This document shows positions 1 to 8,762 of a DNA stretch of 64,000 nt, piece by piece (the stretch's first letter is position 1; the number at the start of each line of letters is the position of its first letter). The notes below the pieces were generated by a model. The model was not told the origin of the DNA. It searched no databases and was given only the letters and a program-made list of their open reading frames with translations. The DNA is from CAVSRC01 sp963750065 (GTDB lineage Bacteria > Pseudomonadota > Alphaproteobacteria > Rhizobiales > Kaistiaceae), in NCBI GenBank assembly GCA_963750065.1, contig CAVVPK010000012.1, positions 1-64,000 on the forward strand. Reading direction: 5' to 3'. A program made the position numbers and the translations under genes.

Positions 1-698
1 CCTCGTTCGACGAGGAACTGGGCGAACTTTCCCGCAAGATCGCCGAGATGGGCGGTCTTGCCGAGCAGTACGTGGCCAATTCGGTCACCGCCCTGGTCAA
101 TCGCGACGCCGGGCTTGCCCAGAGCGTCATCAACGGCGACGCGCGCATCGACAAGCTGCAGCAGCAGGTCGAGGAAGCCGCCATCCAGATGATCGCCCGG
201 CGCCAGCCGATGGCCCGCGACCTGCGCGAGATCATGGCGGCGATCCACATCGCCAACGATCTCGAGCGCGTCGGCGACCTGGCCAAGAACACCGCCAAGC
301 GCGTCATCGCCATCGACACCAATTTCGGCCAGCAGCGGCTGGTCGCCGGCGTCGAGCACATCTCCGAGCTGGCGCTGGCCCAGCTCAAGGCGATCCTCGA
401 TGCCTTCGCCGCCCGCGATCTCTCCTCGGCGCTGTCCGTGTGGGAGCGCGACAACGAGATCGACGCCATGTACACCTCGTTGTTCCGCGAGCTCCTCACC
501 TACATGATGGAGGACCCGCGCAACATCACCATGTGCACGCATCTTCTGTTTTGCGCCAAGAACCTCGAGCGCATCGGCGACCACGCCACCAATATCGCCG
601 AGACGCTGCACTACCTGATCACCGGTGTCGTGCTGGCCGACGAACGTCCCAAGCAGGACACGTCGAGCCTCACCTCGGTTGAGTACAACGAGTCCTGA
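1..698 (+). CDS. phoU: Phosphate signalling protein PhoU (5' end outside window)
   Basis: PhoU is the cytoplasmic helical-bundle protein that links the Pst phosphate transporter to the PhoR/PhoB two-component system and damps the pho response when phosphate is plentiful. The reading frame is open from the window edge, and the residues before the first Met (FDEELGELSRKIAEMGG) already match the PhoU N-terminus, so only the first few residues are missing. The two repeated PhoU signatures are visible, one in each half: RDLREIMAAIHIANDLERVGD and NLERIGDHATNIAE. phoB follows 32 bases downstream on the same strand, the usual order at the end of a pst-phoU-phoB operon. Identification is firm. Confidence 0.95.
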   Translation, partial: SFDEELGELSRKIAEMGGLAEQYVANSVTALVNRDAGLAQSVINGDARIDKLQQQVEEAAIQMIARRQPMARDLREIMAAIHIANDLERVGDLAKNTAKRVIAIDTNFGQQRLVAGVEHISELALAQLKAILDAFAARDLSSALSVWERDNEIDAMYTSLFRELLTYMMEDPRNITMCTHLLFCAKNLERIGDHATNIAETLHYLITGVVLADERPKQDTSSLTSVEYNES

Positions 699-730
699 AC
701 CAGGTACTGAAGCAATCGGGAGCTGCGGCG

Positions 731-1426
731 ATGACCCCCAAGGTAATGATCGTCGAGGATGAAGAACCGCTGTCGCTGATGCTCCGCTACAATCTCGAGG
801 CGGAGGGCTACGCCGTCGACACCGTCGAGCGCGGCGACGACGCCGAGACACGGCTGCGCGAGACCGTCCCCGATCTGCTGCTGCTCGACTGGATGCTGCC
901 CGGCATTTCGGGCATCGAGCTGTGCCGCCGCCTGCGCACCCGCGAATCCACGCGCGCGTTGCCGATCATCATGCTGACCGCGCGCGGCGAGGAACAGGAG
1001 CGCGTCCGCGGGCTGGCCACCGGCGCCGACGATTACGTCGTCAAGCCGTTCTCGGTTCCCGAGCTGATGGCGCGCGTGCGCGCCATCCTGCGCCGCTCCA
1101 AGCCCGAGCTGGTTGCCGCCGTTCTCAAGGGTGGCGATATCGAGCTCGACCGCGACACCCATCGCGTCCGCCGCAACGGCCACGAATTGCACCTCGGCCC
1201 GACCGAATTCCGCCTGCTCGAGTTCCTCATGCAGAGCCCGGGCCGGGTGTTCTCGCGCGCCCAGCTTCTCGACAGCGTCTGGGGCCGCGACGTCTTCGTC
1301 GACGAGCGTACCGTTGATGTCCATGTCGGCAGGCTGCGCAAGGCGCTCGGCCGCGGCCGCGACCCGATCCGCACCGTGCGCGGCTCTGGCTACTCCTTCG
1401 ACGAGAGCTTCGTCGCCACCGCCTGA
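731..1426 (+). CDS. phoB: Phosphate regulon response regulator PhoB
   Basis: This is a 231-residue OmpR/PhoB-class response regulator. The receiver domain (about 1-120) carries the acidic pair in VEDEE, the phospho-acceptor Asp in LLLDWMLPG and the switch Lys in DDYVVKPF. The C-terminal winged helix (about 130-225) has the typical LGPTEFRLLEFL and VDVHVGRLRKAL segments. It directly follows phoU, which supports PhoB rather than another OmpR-family paralogue. It activates phosphate-starvation genes by binding pho boxes. The start at 731 has a GGGAG purine run a short distance upstream. Confidence 0.95.
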   Translation: MTPKVMIVEDEEPLSLMLRYNLEAEGYAVDTVERGDDAETRLRETVPDLLLLDWMLPGISGIELCRRLRTRESTRALPIIMLTARGEEQERVRGLATGADDYVVKPFSVPELMARVRAILRRSKPELVAAVLKGGDIELDRDTHRVRRNGHELHLGPTEFRLLEFLMQSPGRVFSRAQLLDSVWGRDVFVDERTVDVHVGRLRKALGRGRDPIRTVRGSGYSFDESFVATA

Positions 1427-1541
1427 CCGGCCGCCGCCTGGCCGGCTGCATTAATTCCGCTCAGGGCGTAAGCTTGCCGTTCACACCCTATTTGCTAGCC
1501 TGCTTATGACCGCTTGGGCGTTGCGAGTAGCGGAGGGCGAG

Positions 1542-2772
1542 ATGAGGCGCGTTGTATTCAGTCTGCTGGCGGGGCTGGTTGTGACCGGTTTCGCGCTTCC
1601 CGCCGTCGCCGCCGATCCCTGGGTCGTCCCCGCCGATGCGGGGCTTGCCGCCCGCGATCCCGATCGTTTCGCCTGGGGCCTGTTCGTGGCCCTCACCTGG
1701 CCTGCCGACGAGGCCAGCCGCATGCCGGCCAGCGACCGGCCCTATGGCGACCCCGGCCCGGTCATGTTCGAGACCTGGGCTGAGGCCGGCCAGGTCTTCC
1801 TGGCCAAGGGCGCCGAGCCGCCGACCTGGGACAAGATCGACTGGTCCGGCGCCCGCGTGCTCGGCACCCGCTCCCTGCCGCGCCAGATCGCCATGTTCCG
1901 CGACGTCTCGTCGGTGAAGTCGGGCAGCATCAGCGACGAGCAGGAGGAGGTGTGGCTCAACCAGGCGACCTTCGACTACATCCGTGAAAACAGCCTCTAT
2001 TCCATCGAGGGCCAGCAGTGGTTCTTCTACAACCGCCGGCCAATCGCCTTCCCCGCCGGCGCTATCCAGGTCCAGGCGGTGTGGCGGCCGATCGGCGAGG
2101 AGGACAAGGCGCGCTACCAGTGGGAGGAGTTCAGGGACGCCAAGAGCAAGCGCCGCTACCTCTATGGGCTGACCGCGCTGCACATCGCCTCGAAGGTCCT
2201 GCCGCACTGGCTATGGGCGACCTTCGAGCACGTCGACAATCCCTATCGCCCCGGCCTCTTCGACGAGGGCTGGCTCAATTCGTCGCGCGACAGCGCCGCC
2301 TGCCCGGCAACTCAGCTCGATTGCAATCGCGTCCCCAAAGGTTTCGGCCTCGAAGGCACGCGCTGGGAGAACTATCGCCTGCGCGGCACCCAGATCGACT
2401 ACGTCGATGCCGACGGCAATCCCGTGATCCTGGCCAATTCGGAGCTGGAGACCGGCTTCCAGCAGTCGGCCTCCTGCATGTCGTGCCATGTGCGCTCGAC
2501 CATCGGGCCCAATCGTAACCAGGCGGCAAGCTTCGTCTACAATTCCAACAACAAGGACCATGAGCCGTCACCGCCCACGGCCATGCGCCTGCCGGTGTTC
2601 AAGATCGATGCTCGAAGGGCGGGTGACCAGCTACAACGGAGTGCCGCAGCCGGGCGAATTCCTGCTTCCCGGCCAGGCCGAGGGCGGCCGCGAGCGGTAC
2701 CTGGCGCTCGATTCCGTCTGGGCGCTGATCGAGGCCGAGAGCGTCAGCAACGGCGTCGGCGGCAAGAAGTAG
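1542..2772 (+). CDS. Secreted c-type cytochrome-like protein, frameshifted
   Basis: This looks like an exported protein with one c-type heme site. An N-terminal signal peptide (MRRVVFSLLAGLVVTGFALP, cleavage near AVAAD) is followed by a roughly 300-residue domain that I do not recognise. A CxxCH motif (SCMSCHVRS) lies near residue 320. At about position 2606 the frame shifts by one base: the upstream frame stops making sense after PVFKID, while the next frame continues with LEGRVTSYNGVPQPGEF and ends at 2772. The start at 1542 is preceded by GGAG. It stands alone between phoB and the converging gcrA. The heme site and export are read directly; the function is unknown. The frameshift may be a sequence error. 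Confidence 0.7.
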
Positions 2773-2922
2773 CCGCAGCAGGCCTCATCCGAGGCGCCGG
2801 GGTCAGCCGGGCCACGAAGGGCGAGGCGCGCTTACGCTGGCACCTCACCACGACGCTTCGCGCACCCGCATTCTGCTTCGCTGCATGCGGGCTGCGCGTC
2901 CGGCTCCAGCCTGCCGTCGCCC

Positions 2923-3439
2923 CTAGTAGCTGCCGCCGCTGCTGCGCCGATCGCGGTCGCGCCGCCGGTCGACCGGCTGGTAGGCAAGCCGGCTGTGATA
3001 TTCGCAATAGGGCAGGCCGTTCCAGTTGCGATGGCCGCAGAAGTGGAAGCCCTCGGTGCCGGGGTCGCCTTCCGGCCATTTGCACATGGTGTCGTTGAGC
3101 GCCAGCAGCGACACCTTGAGGCTGATCGGCACGACCACGTCCTCGAGCGCCATCGGCGACGGCAGCCGCCGCGGTGCCGGATTGGCGTGCGTCTTCAGCG
3201 CCGTGTTGCCCGACACGTAATGGCGCGGCGACCGAAGTTTGCGCGATCGACGTGCGCACCTTGCGCGGCCGCGGGTTCGACGAGGCAGGCTTGGCGCGCC
3301 CCGACAGCGACAGGCGATGCACCTTGCCGATCACCGCGTTGCGGGTCACACCGCCGAGCTGTGCGGCGATCTGGCTCGCGCTCAGCCCCTCACTCCATAG
3401 CTTCTTGAGCAACTCGACGCGTTCGTCTGTCCAGCTCAT
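2923..3439 (-). CDS. gcrA: Cell-cycle regulator GcrA, frameshifted
   Basis: GcrA is an alphaproteobacterial cofactor of sigma-70 RNA polymerase that acts at promoters carrying methylated GANTC sites and helps order the cell cycle. The N-terminal helix-turn-helix is clear (MSWTDERVELLKKLWSEG, then ASQIAAQLGGVTRNAVIGKV). The C-terminal RNA-polymerase-binding part lies in another frame and has the expected Cys/His pattern (MCKWPEGDPGTEGFHFCG ... YCEYHSRLAYQP). The switch of frame is near 3225 in a low-complexity linker, so one indel separates two intact halves. GcrA is normally essential or nearly so, which argues for a sequencing or assembly error. It diverges from argD. Confidence 0.85.
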
Positions 3440-3553
3440 AACCGCATCATCCTGTTGCCTGCGGCTGACTCGGAATCCCTCGGCGCGCGCAACCCGCTCC
3501 GCTGGGCGACGCCAAACGCGTAACAAAGGATACTGAAATCCGCCGCAATGTCG

Positions 3554-3586
3554 TTTTGTCGTACTCGACAAAAGCCAAGGTACAAT
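3554..3586 (+). promoter_or_regulatory. Inverted repeat plus -10 box of a small transcription unit
   Basis: A perfect 8-bp inverted repeat (TTTTGTCG-TACT-CGACAAAA, 3554-3573) sits just upstream of a TACAAT -10 box at 3581-3586, which predicts a transcript start near 3592. The repeat could be an operator. It lies between divergent gcrA and argD. Confidence 0.4.
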
Positions 3587-3587
3587 A

Positions 3588-3781
3588 GCCGTTGACTCGC
3601 TGACAAGAGTCCCGGCGAATCGTTCGGGGGATTACTTTTGTTTTCCCCAGGCCGGTGCCCGCCGCAGCGCCCGGGCGAAGCCGCAAGACCGCTTCCGGCT
3701 CTGGCATTGATTGACACTTCAACGGCTTGGGTCGATAAGGACGGCCAAGGATCAGGTGCTGCCCTCCGGCGGCACTTTTTA
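3588..3781 (+). ncRNA. Candidate structured RNA (sRNA or argD leader; 6S-like architecture)
   Basis: No protein gene fits here. AGCCGTTGA at 3587-3595 is perfectly complementary to TCAACGGCT at 3718-3726, so a transcript could close into one long structure with several inner GC hairpins, for example GGGGGA/UUUCCCC near 3627-3656. A promoter lies just upstream and a terminator at 3756-3781 just downstream. The unit is about 190 nt, the size and closed-stem layout of 6S RNA, but I cannot confirm the family from sequence alone. The alternative is a regulatory leader of argD. Confidence 0.4.
3756..3781 (+). terminator. Rho-independent terminator before argD
   Basis: An 8-bp stem (GTGCTGCC / GGCGGCAC, loop CTCC) is followed by TTTTTA. 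It ends about 50 bases before the argD start, so it terminates the candidate small RNA or acts as an attenuator in the argD leader. Confidence 0.65.
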
Positions 3782-3832
3782 GTTTTGGCCTCTGGATAAC
3801 GGACCGGGTCGCTTGTGCCCGAGGCGGCAGGA

Positions 3833-5091
3833 ATGGACCGCTCACCCCTCTACAACACCTTTCGCCCGCGCGCCGATCGCCTTCGCGCGCGGCGAAGGCG
3901 CGTGGGTCGAGACGACCGACGGCAGGAAACTGCTCGATTTCGGCGGCGGCATCGCCGTCAATGCGCTCGGCCATGCCCATCCGGCGCTGGTCAAGGCATT
4001 GACCGAGCAGGCCGGCCGCCTGTGGCACGTGTCCAACCTCTATCGCATCCCGGAACAGGAGGCGCTGGCCGAGAAGCTCGTCGCGCTCTCCTTCGCCGAC
4101 AAGGTCTTCTTCGGCAATTCCGGCGCCGAGGCCGTCGAATGCGCGATCAAGACCGCGCGCCGCTATCATTTCGTCGGCGGTCACCCTGAGAAGAACGAGA
4201 TCGTCACCTTCGCCGGTGCCTTCCACGGCCGCACGCTGGCCACGCTCGCCGCCGCCGCCAACCCGAAATACCAGGAGGGTTATGCCCCGGCGCCCGGTGG
4301 CTTCGTGCAGGTTCCCCTCGGCGATCTCAAGGCCGTCGAGGCCGCGATCGGGCCCGCAACCGCGGCGATCATGATCGAGCCGATCCAGGGCGAGGGCGGC
4401 ATCCGCCCCGTGCCGGCGCAGTTCCTGCGCGATCTCAGAGCGCTTTGCGACAAGCACGGCCTGCTTCTGATCTATGACGAGGTGCAGACCGGCATCGGCC
4501 GCACCGGCCGGCTGTTCGCCTACGAATGGTCGGGTGCCGTGCCGGACATCATGGCGCTTGCCAAGGGCCTCGGCGGCGGTTTCCCGGTCGGCGCCTGCCT
4601 GGCGACCGAAGACGCCGCCAGGGGCATGACGCCCGGCAGCCACGGCACCACCTTCGGCGGCAACCCGCTGGCCATGGCCGTCGGCAAGGCGGTCATGGAT
4701 ATCGTCGCCGAGCCGGCCTTCCTCGAGGAGGTGCGCCGCAAGGGCCTCTATTTCAAGCAGCGGCTGGCCGGTGTGGTCGACGGCCATCCCGATACCGTCG
4801 CCGAGATCCGCGGCGAGGGGCTGCTGGTCGGCCTGCGCTGCATCACGCCGGTGGTCGAGGTGGTCGCCGCGCTGCTGCGATCACGGACTGCTGGCGGTCG
4901 GTGCCGGCGACAACGTCGTGCGGCTGCTGCCGCCGCTCAATGTCAGCGACGCCGAGATCGACGGTGCCATCGAGCGTCTTGAGGCGGCGCTCACCGCATT
5001 GGCGCCGGCCAAGGCAGTCGCGGAGAGGGTAGGGGTGCGCCGATGGTCCGCCATTTCCTGGATCTTGCCGATTACGATACGGCAACGCTGA
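3833..5091 (+). CDS. argD: Acetylornithine/succinyldiaminopimelate aminotransferase ArgD, frameshifted
   Basis: ArgD is a PLP-dependent class III aminotransferase that makes N-acetylornithine in arginine synthesis and can also serve in lysine synthesis. The start gives MDRSPLYNTF, but one extra base near 3863 moves the body into another frame (ARAPIAFARGEGAWVETTDG ...). The core is intact: LIYDEVQTGIGRTG supplies the cofactor Asp and MALAKGLGGGFP the Schiff-base Lys. A base is missing near 4879, after which another frame gives DHGLLAVGAGDNVVRLLPPL. The end is uncertain: the last frame runs to 5091, inside argF, while a stop at 5030-5032 in another frame may mark the natural end. It is immediately followed by argF. 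Two compensating indels in an essential biosynthetic gene suggest sequence errors. Confidence 0.85.
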
Positions 5092-5960
5092 GAGCCATTC
5101 TCGAAGAGTCGAGCCGCCTGAAGGGCCTGCGCCGCACGCCGGCCCAGCCGAAGCCTTTTGTCGGCAAGACGCTGGCCATGATCTTCGACAAGCAGTCGAC
5201 CCGCACCCGCGTCTCCTTCGATGTCGCCATGCGCGAGCTCGGCGGCGAGACGATCATGCTCACCGGCAAGGAGATGCAGCTCTCCCGCGAGGAGACCGTC
5301 GCCGATACCGCCCGCGTGCTGTCGCGTTATGTCGATGCCATCATGATCCGCACCCTCGACCACGCCTTGGTCGCCGAGCTGGCCGCCAATGCCGCCATTC
5401 CGGTGATCAACGGGCTCACCCGCCTGTCGCATCCCTGTCAGGTGATGGCCGACGTGATGACCTTCGAGGAGAAGAAGGGCCCGATCGCCGGCAGGAAAGT
5501 CGCCTGGCTCGGCGATGCCAACAATGTGCTGGCCTCGTGGGTCCATGCCGCCGCGCGCTTCGATTTCGAACTTCATGTCGCCTCGCCGCCGGAGCTTGCT
5601 CCCCGGCCCGAACTCGTCGAGTGGGCGAGCGGCAACGGCGCCAGGATCGCCACCACCACCGATCCGCACGAGGCGGTGGCGAACGTCGATTGCGTCGTCA
5701 CCGACACCTGGGTGTCGATGGGCGACGAGGAGCGCGAGCGCCGCCACAATCTTCTCATGCCCTATCAGGTCAACGCCCGGCTGATGGCCGCGGCCGCGCC
5801 CGATGCCGTCTTCATGCATTGCCTTCCCGCCCATCGCGGCGAGGAGGTTACCGACGCGGTGATCGACGGCCCCGCCTCGGTGGTCTTCGACGAGGCGGAG
5901 AACCGCCTGCACGCGCAGAAGGGCATTCTCGCTTTCTGCCTCGGCGGGATGGACGCATGA
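5043..5960 (+). CDS. argF: Ornithine carbamoyltransferase
   Basis: This enzyme converts ornithine and carbamoyl phosphate to citrulline in the arginine pathway. The 305-residue protein has the carbamoyl-phosphate motif STRTR (near residue 50), the HPCQ motif (near 130), the ornithine-loop DTWVSMGDE and the FMHCLPAHRG segment with the catalytic Cys. It is coupled to argD upstream and overlaps the hslO start by four bases (ATGA), so all three are likely one operon. Identification is certain. Confidence 0.97.
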   Translation: MVRHFLDLADYDTATLRAILEESSRLKGLRRTPAQPKPFVGKTLAMIFDKQSTRTRVSFDVAMRELGGETIMLTGKEMQLSREETVADTARVLSRYVDAIMIRTLDHALVAELAANAAIPVINGLTRLSHPCQVMADVMTFEEKKGPIAGRKVAWLGDANNVLASWVHAAARFDFELHVASPPELAPRPELVEWASGNGARIATTTDPHEAVANVDCVVTDTWVSMGDEERERRHNLLMPYQVNARLMAAAAPDAVFMHCLPAHRGEEVTDAVIDGPASVVFDEAENRLHAQKGILAFCLGGMDA

Positions 5961-6955
5961 CGGTCAGGATCGAGAAGACCGGCGAGCCCATCGGCCCGGC
6001 GGGCGACGATGCCGTGCGCCCCTTCGAGGTCGCAGCCATCGACGTGCGCGGCCGCGTCATCCAGATGGGCCCGGTCATCGACGCCATCCTCGCCCGCCAC
6101 ACCTATCCGACCTCGGTCGCCCGCCTGCTCGCCGAGGCTACCGTGCTCGCCGTCCTGCTCGGTTCGTCGCTGAAGTTCGACGGCAAGTTCATCCTGCAGA
6201 CCCGCACCGCCGGGCCGGTCGACATGCTGGTCGTCGACTACCGCACCGACGGCGGCATCCGCGCCTATGCCCGCTTCGACGGCGCCGCGGTTGCCGCGGC
6301 GGAAGCGGCCGGCGCGGCCGATCCCGGCGCGCTTCTCGGCCACGGCACGCTCGCCATGACCATCGACCAGGGCAACCACATGAACCGCTATCAGGGCGTG
6401 GTGCCGCTCGAGGGCGAGAGCCTGGAGGAGGTCGCCCATACCTATTTCCGCCAGTCCGAGCAGATCCCCACCCGCGTCCGTCTCGCCGCGGCGGAGATTC
6501 ATGTGCGCGAGGGCGGCCGCATGCATCGCCGCTGGCGCGCCGGCGGCCTGCTGGTGCAGTTCCTGCCGCAAGCGCCGGAGCGCATGCGCCAGGCCGATCT
6601 GCCCGGCGGCGCCGAGGAGCCGGAGCCAGTCGAATTCGCCGAGGACGATGCCTGGACCGAGGCGCAGGTGCTGGTCGCCACCATCCAGGACGACGAGCTG
6701 ACCGACCCGATGGTGCCGGTCGAAACCCTGCTCTTCCGCCTCTTCCACGAGCGCGGCGTGCGCGTTTATCGCGCCGCCGAGATCCGCGACGAATGCTCTT
6801 GCTCGCGCGAGCGCGTGGCCGGCCTGCTCACCACCTTCACGGCCGAGGAGATAACCGAGAGCACCGAGAACGGCGCCATCTCGGTCACCTGCGAATTCTG
6901 CGGCACCAAATACAGCTTCGACCCGGCGGATTTCGCCGCTACCGAGAAGCAGTAG
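5957..6955 (+). CDS. hslO: Redox-regulated holdase chaperone Hsp33
   Basis: Hsp33 is a cytoplasmic chaperone that is inactive when its zinc-bound cysteines are reduced and becomes an aggregation-preventing holdase on oxidation. The 332-residue protein has the N-terminal Hsp33 fold (RAYARFDG, HGTLAMTIDQG) and the C-terminal redox switch: ECSCS followed about 30 residues later by CEFCGTKY, i.e. CxC plus CxxC. The start overlaps the argF stop (ATGA), indicating translational coupling. The argF-hslO link suggests co-expression with arginine synthesis rather than heat-shock-only control. Confidence 0.95.
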   Translation: MTVRIEKTGEPIGPAGDDAVRPFEVAAIDVRGRVIQMGPVIDAILARHTYPTSVARLLAEATVLAVLLGSSLKFDGKFILQTRTAGPVDMLVVDYRTDGGIRAYARFDGAAVAAAEAAGAADPGALLGHGTLAMTIDQGNHMNRYQGVVPLEGESLEEVAHTYFRQSEQIPTRVRLAAAEIHVREGGRMHRRWRAGGLLVQFLPQAPERMRQADLPGGAEEPEPVEFAEDDAWTEAQVLVATIQDDELTDPMVPVETLLFRLFHERGVRVYRAAEIRDECSCSRERVAGLLTTFTAEEITESTENGAISVTCEFCGTKYSFDPADFAATEKQ

Positions 6956-6981
6956 GCGCGGTCAGGCCCTCTCTCCCCTCC

Positions 6982-7089
6982 GTCATCCTCCGGCGAGGCG
7001 AGAGCCGAGACCGGAGGATCGCCATCCGCAAGCACAGCCAGCGCGATGGTGCAGCAAGCCGATCCTCCGCTTTCGCGGAGGACGACGGT
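6982..7089 (+). repeat. Dispersed 108-bp palindromic repeat, copy 1
   Basis: The element opens with GTCATCCTCCGGCGAGGCG and closes with GATCCTCCGCTTTCGCGGAG followed by GACGACGG. A second copy of the same length and orientation is at 11375-11482. Both sit in intergenic space just after a gene and contain internal inverted repeats around GGAGGATC. This is an intergenic repeat typical of rhizobial-type genomes. Confidence 0.7.
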
Positions 7090-7114
7090 GGCGAGGGAAC
7101 GGCGCAGGTCGCCC

Positions 7115-8065
7115 TCAGAACGCCATCTTCCCCGCCGCCAGCGCCCTGAGATTGGCCACGCTCCAGGCGAACAGCCGCGGATAGGGCGGCGCCGCATTCG
7201 TCGGGTCGGCCATCAGGATCGCCGCATAGGCGCGGTAGAAGCGGCCGGGAAGCAGGATCGCCTCGCCATGGCGGGCGATGACCAGCTGCCGTGCCAGCGC
7301 CACGTCGTCCGCGCTCGCTTGCGTGATCATCTCCAGAAACAGCGCCGCGGTGATGGCGTCGTAGAGCGGATCGCCGGCAAGCGTGAAGACGCTGAAATCG
7401 ACCAGCCCGGTGAGCGTAAGGCCCTCGTCGAGGAGCACGTTGCCGGGGAAATAGTCGCCATGGGCAAGCCCCTTTGCCGGCTTCTCGGCGAGGCCGCCAA
7501 GCAGCGCCAGCGCGTTGGCGCTGACCCGCTCGACGCTCCCCGTAGCTTCGGCGATCGTTGCGCCGTTGACGGCAAGCCAGTGGTCGAGGCTCGCCCGAAA
7601 GAAGCCCGGCCATGTCTCGCCAGTGATCGGCGCCGGCGAGAGAATCTGGCCATAGGGGCGGTCCGGCAGCAGAAGCCTGCCGGTCGCCGCGGCCCCGGCA
7701 ATGTAGGCGCCGATCGCCTTTTTCCGGTCGGCGCCGTGAAGCCGCGTCAGCAGGGTGAGCAGCGCGGTGCCCTTGAGCCGCCGCTCGATGGTGAAGCGGC
7801 CTTGCCCGTCGATGGCCTCGATCGCAGAGGTGGGAATGTCGAGCCGCCCGTCGATCTCGGCCAGGAACGCTTGGCTCCGTTCGAGCGCGTCGCGCTTGCC
7901 CGGCCGCTTCAGGATGCGCAGCACGCGGGTCTCGTCGAGCCCATAGACCCGGGACTGGCCGCCCGCGCCGATGAGGGCGTCGGGTCCGATGCCGAAGTCC
8001 GCGAGAATGGCGCCCGCCGCCGCGTCCGTCTCGGCAGCCTCGCCGTTATCAGCCGGCGTGCTCAG
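7115..8065 (-). CDS. APH-fold phosphotransferase family protein
   Basis: About 316 residues with the aminoglycoside phosphotransferase/choline kinase fold. A nucleotide-binding N-lobe (IGAGGQSRVYGLDETRVLRILK) precedes the catalytic loop GLAHGDYFPGNVLLD, the DxD-like metal site LTGLVDFSVF and a helical tail. The substrate cannot be predicted. No ATG is available near the expected N-terminus. The frame is open through apaG, and the most economical start is a CTG at 8063-8065 that overlaps the apaG stop, so translation probably depends on coupling to apaG. The family assignment is good; the start is weak. Confidence 0.75.
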   Translation of the reverse strand: MSTPADNGEAAETDAAAGAILADFGIGPDALIGAGGQSRVYGLDETRVLRILKRPGKRDALERSQAFLAEIDGRLDIPTSAIEAIDGQGRFTIERRLKGTALLTLLTRLHGADRKKAIGAYIAGAAATGRLLLPDRPYGQILSPAPITGETWPGFFRASLDHWLAVNGATIAEATGSVERVSANALALLGGLAEKPAKGLAHGDYFPGNVLLDEGLTLTGLVDFSVFTLAGDPLYDAITAALFLEMITQASADDVALARQLVIARHGEAILLPGRFYRAYAAILMADPTNAAPPYPRLFAWSVANLRALAAGKMAF

Positions 8066-8454
8066 TGCACCACGCGCCCCATATTCGGCATGTCGAGCGA
8101 GAAGGCGGGAATGGCGATCGAGAAGGTCTCGCCATTCTCGTTCTGCATCTGATAGCTGCCCACCATGATGCCCGACGGCGTCGACAGCGGACAGCCGCTG
8201 GTATAGGCGAAGGTCTCGCCGGGCTTCAGCACCGGCTGCTTGCCGACCACGCCGGCGCCACGCACCTCCTCGGTCTTGCCGTTGGCGTCGGTGATCCGCC
8301 AGTGGCGCGCCCTGAGCCGCACCACTTCCTCGCCGAGATTGGAGATCTCGACCCGATAGGCCCAGAAATAGCGTCCGTTCTCCGGCGCGGATTCGTCGTC
8401 GACGAAACTCGGCTCGACGGTCACCTGAATGGCGCGGGTGGTTTCCCGGTACAT
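8062..8454 (-). CDS. apaG: Co2+/Mg2+ efflux-associated protein ApaG
   Basis: ApaG is a small (130-residue) protein with a fibronectin-III-like beta sandwich. It is conserved in alphaproteobacteria and linked in enterobacteria to metal sensitivity and diadenosine tetraphosphate metabolism. MYRETTRAIQVTVEPSF and YFWAYRVEISNLG are diagnostic, and the C-terminal GSYQMQNENGETFSIAIPAFSLD closes the fold. The start at 8454 has GGAG nine bases upstream. It lies upstream of the APH-fold gene and in the same orientation as metZ. Confidence 0.92.
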   Translation of the reverse strand: MYRETTRAIQVTVEPSFVDDESAPENGRYFWAYRVEISNLGEEVVRLRARHWRITDANGKTEEVRGAGVVGKQPVLKPGETFAYTSGCPLSTPSGIMVGSYQMQNENGETFSIAIPAFSLDMPNMGRVVH

Positions 8455-8567
8455 GCAACGCAACTCCACAAGGCCCCACCGGCCTTGAATTATCCGGCGC
8501 GGCCCCGGCGCGTCAATCGCGGGCTGATCTGGGGCAGCGCGGCCTTCATCGCCGATGCCAAAACAAT

Positions 8568-8640
8568 CCCCCCCTCTCCCTGGAAGGGAGAGGGCTTCGC
8601 GCCTTGGGAACGGAGCGAGTTAGGCGCGAAGGGTGAGGGT
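8568..8640. repeat. Dispersed intergenic inverted-repeat element
   Basis: A pyrimidine/purine mirror (CCCTCTCCCT ... AGGGAGAGGG) is followed by an inverted pair TTCGCGCC ... GGCGCGAA and GGGTGAGGG. It occupies the gap between metZ and apaG; the rest of this 300-bp gap shows no gene. Confidence 0.5.
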
Positions 8641-8762
8641 GACAGCGCTGAGGGAAGGCACGAAGCGGATGGCGCGGGCCGCGTCCGCGCAAACGCGGCC
8701 CCGACCATTTGCCGACGCATCAGGCTCTTGAAGCGGGAAGTCCTTAGGGTCCGCAACTCGCC

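Noticed and set aside
7115..8065. Aminoglycoside resistance gene
   Set aside because: It has only the general APH fold; the chromosomal context next to apaG suggests a housekeeping metabolite kinase.
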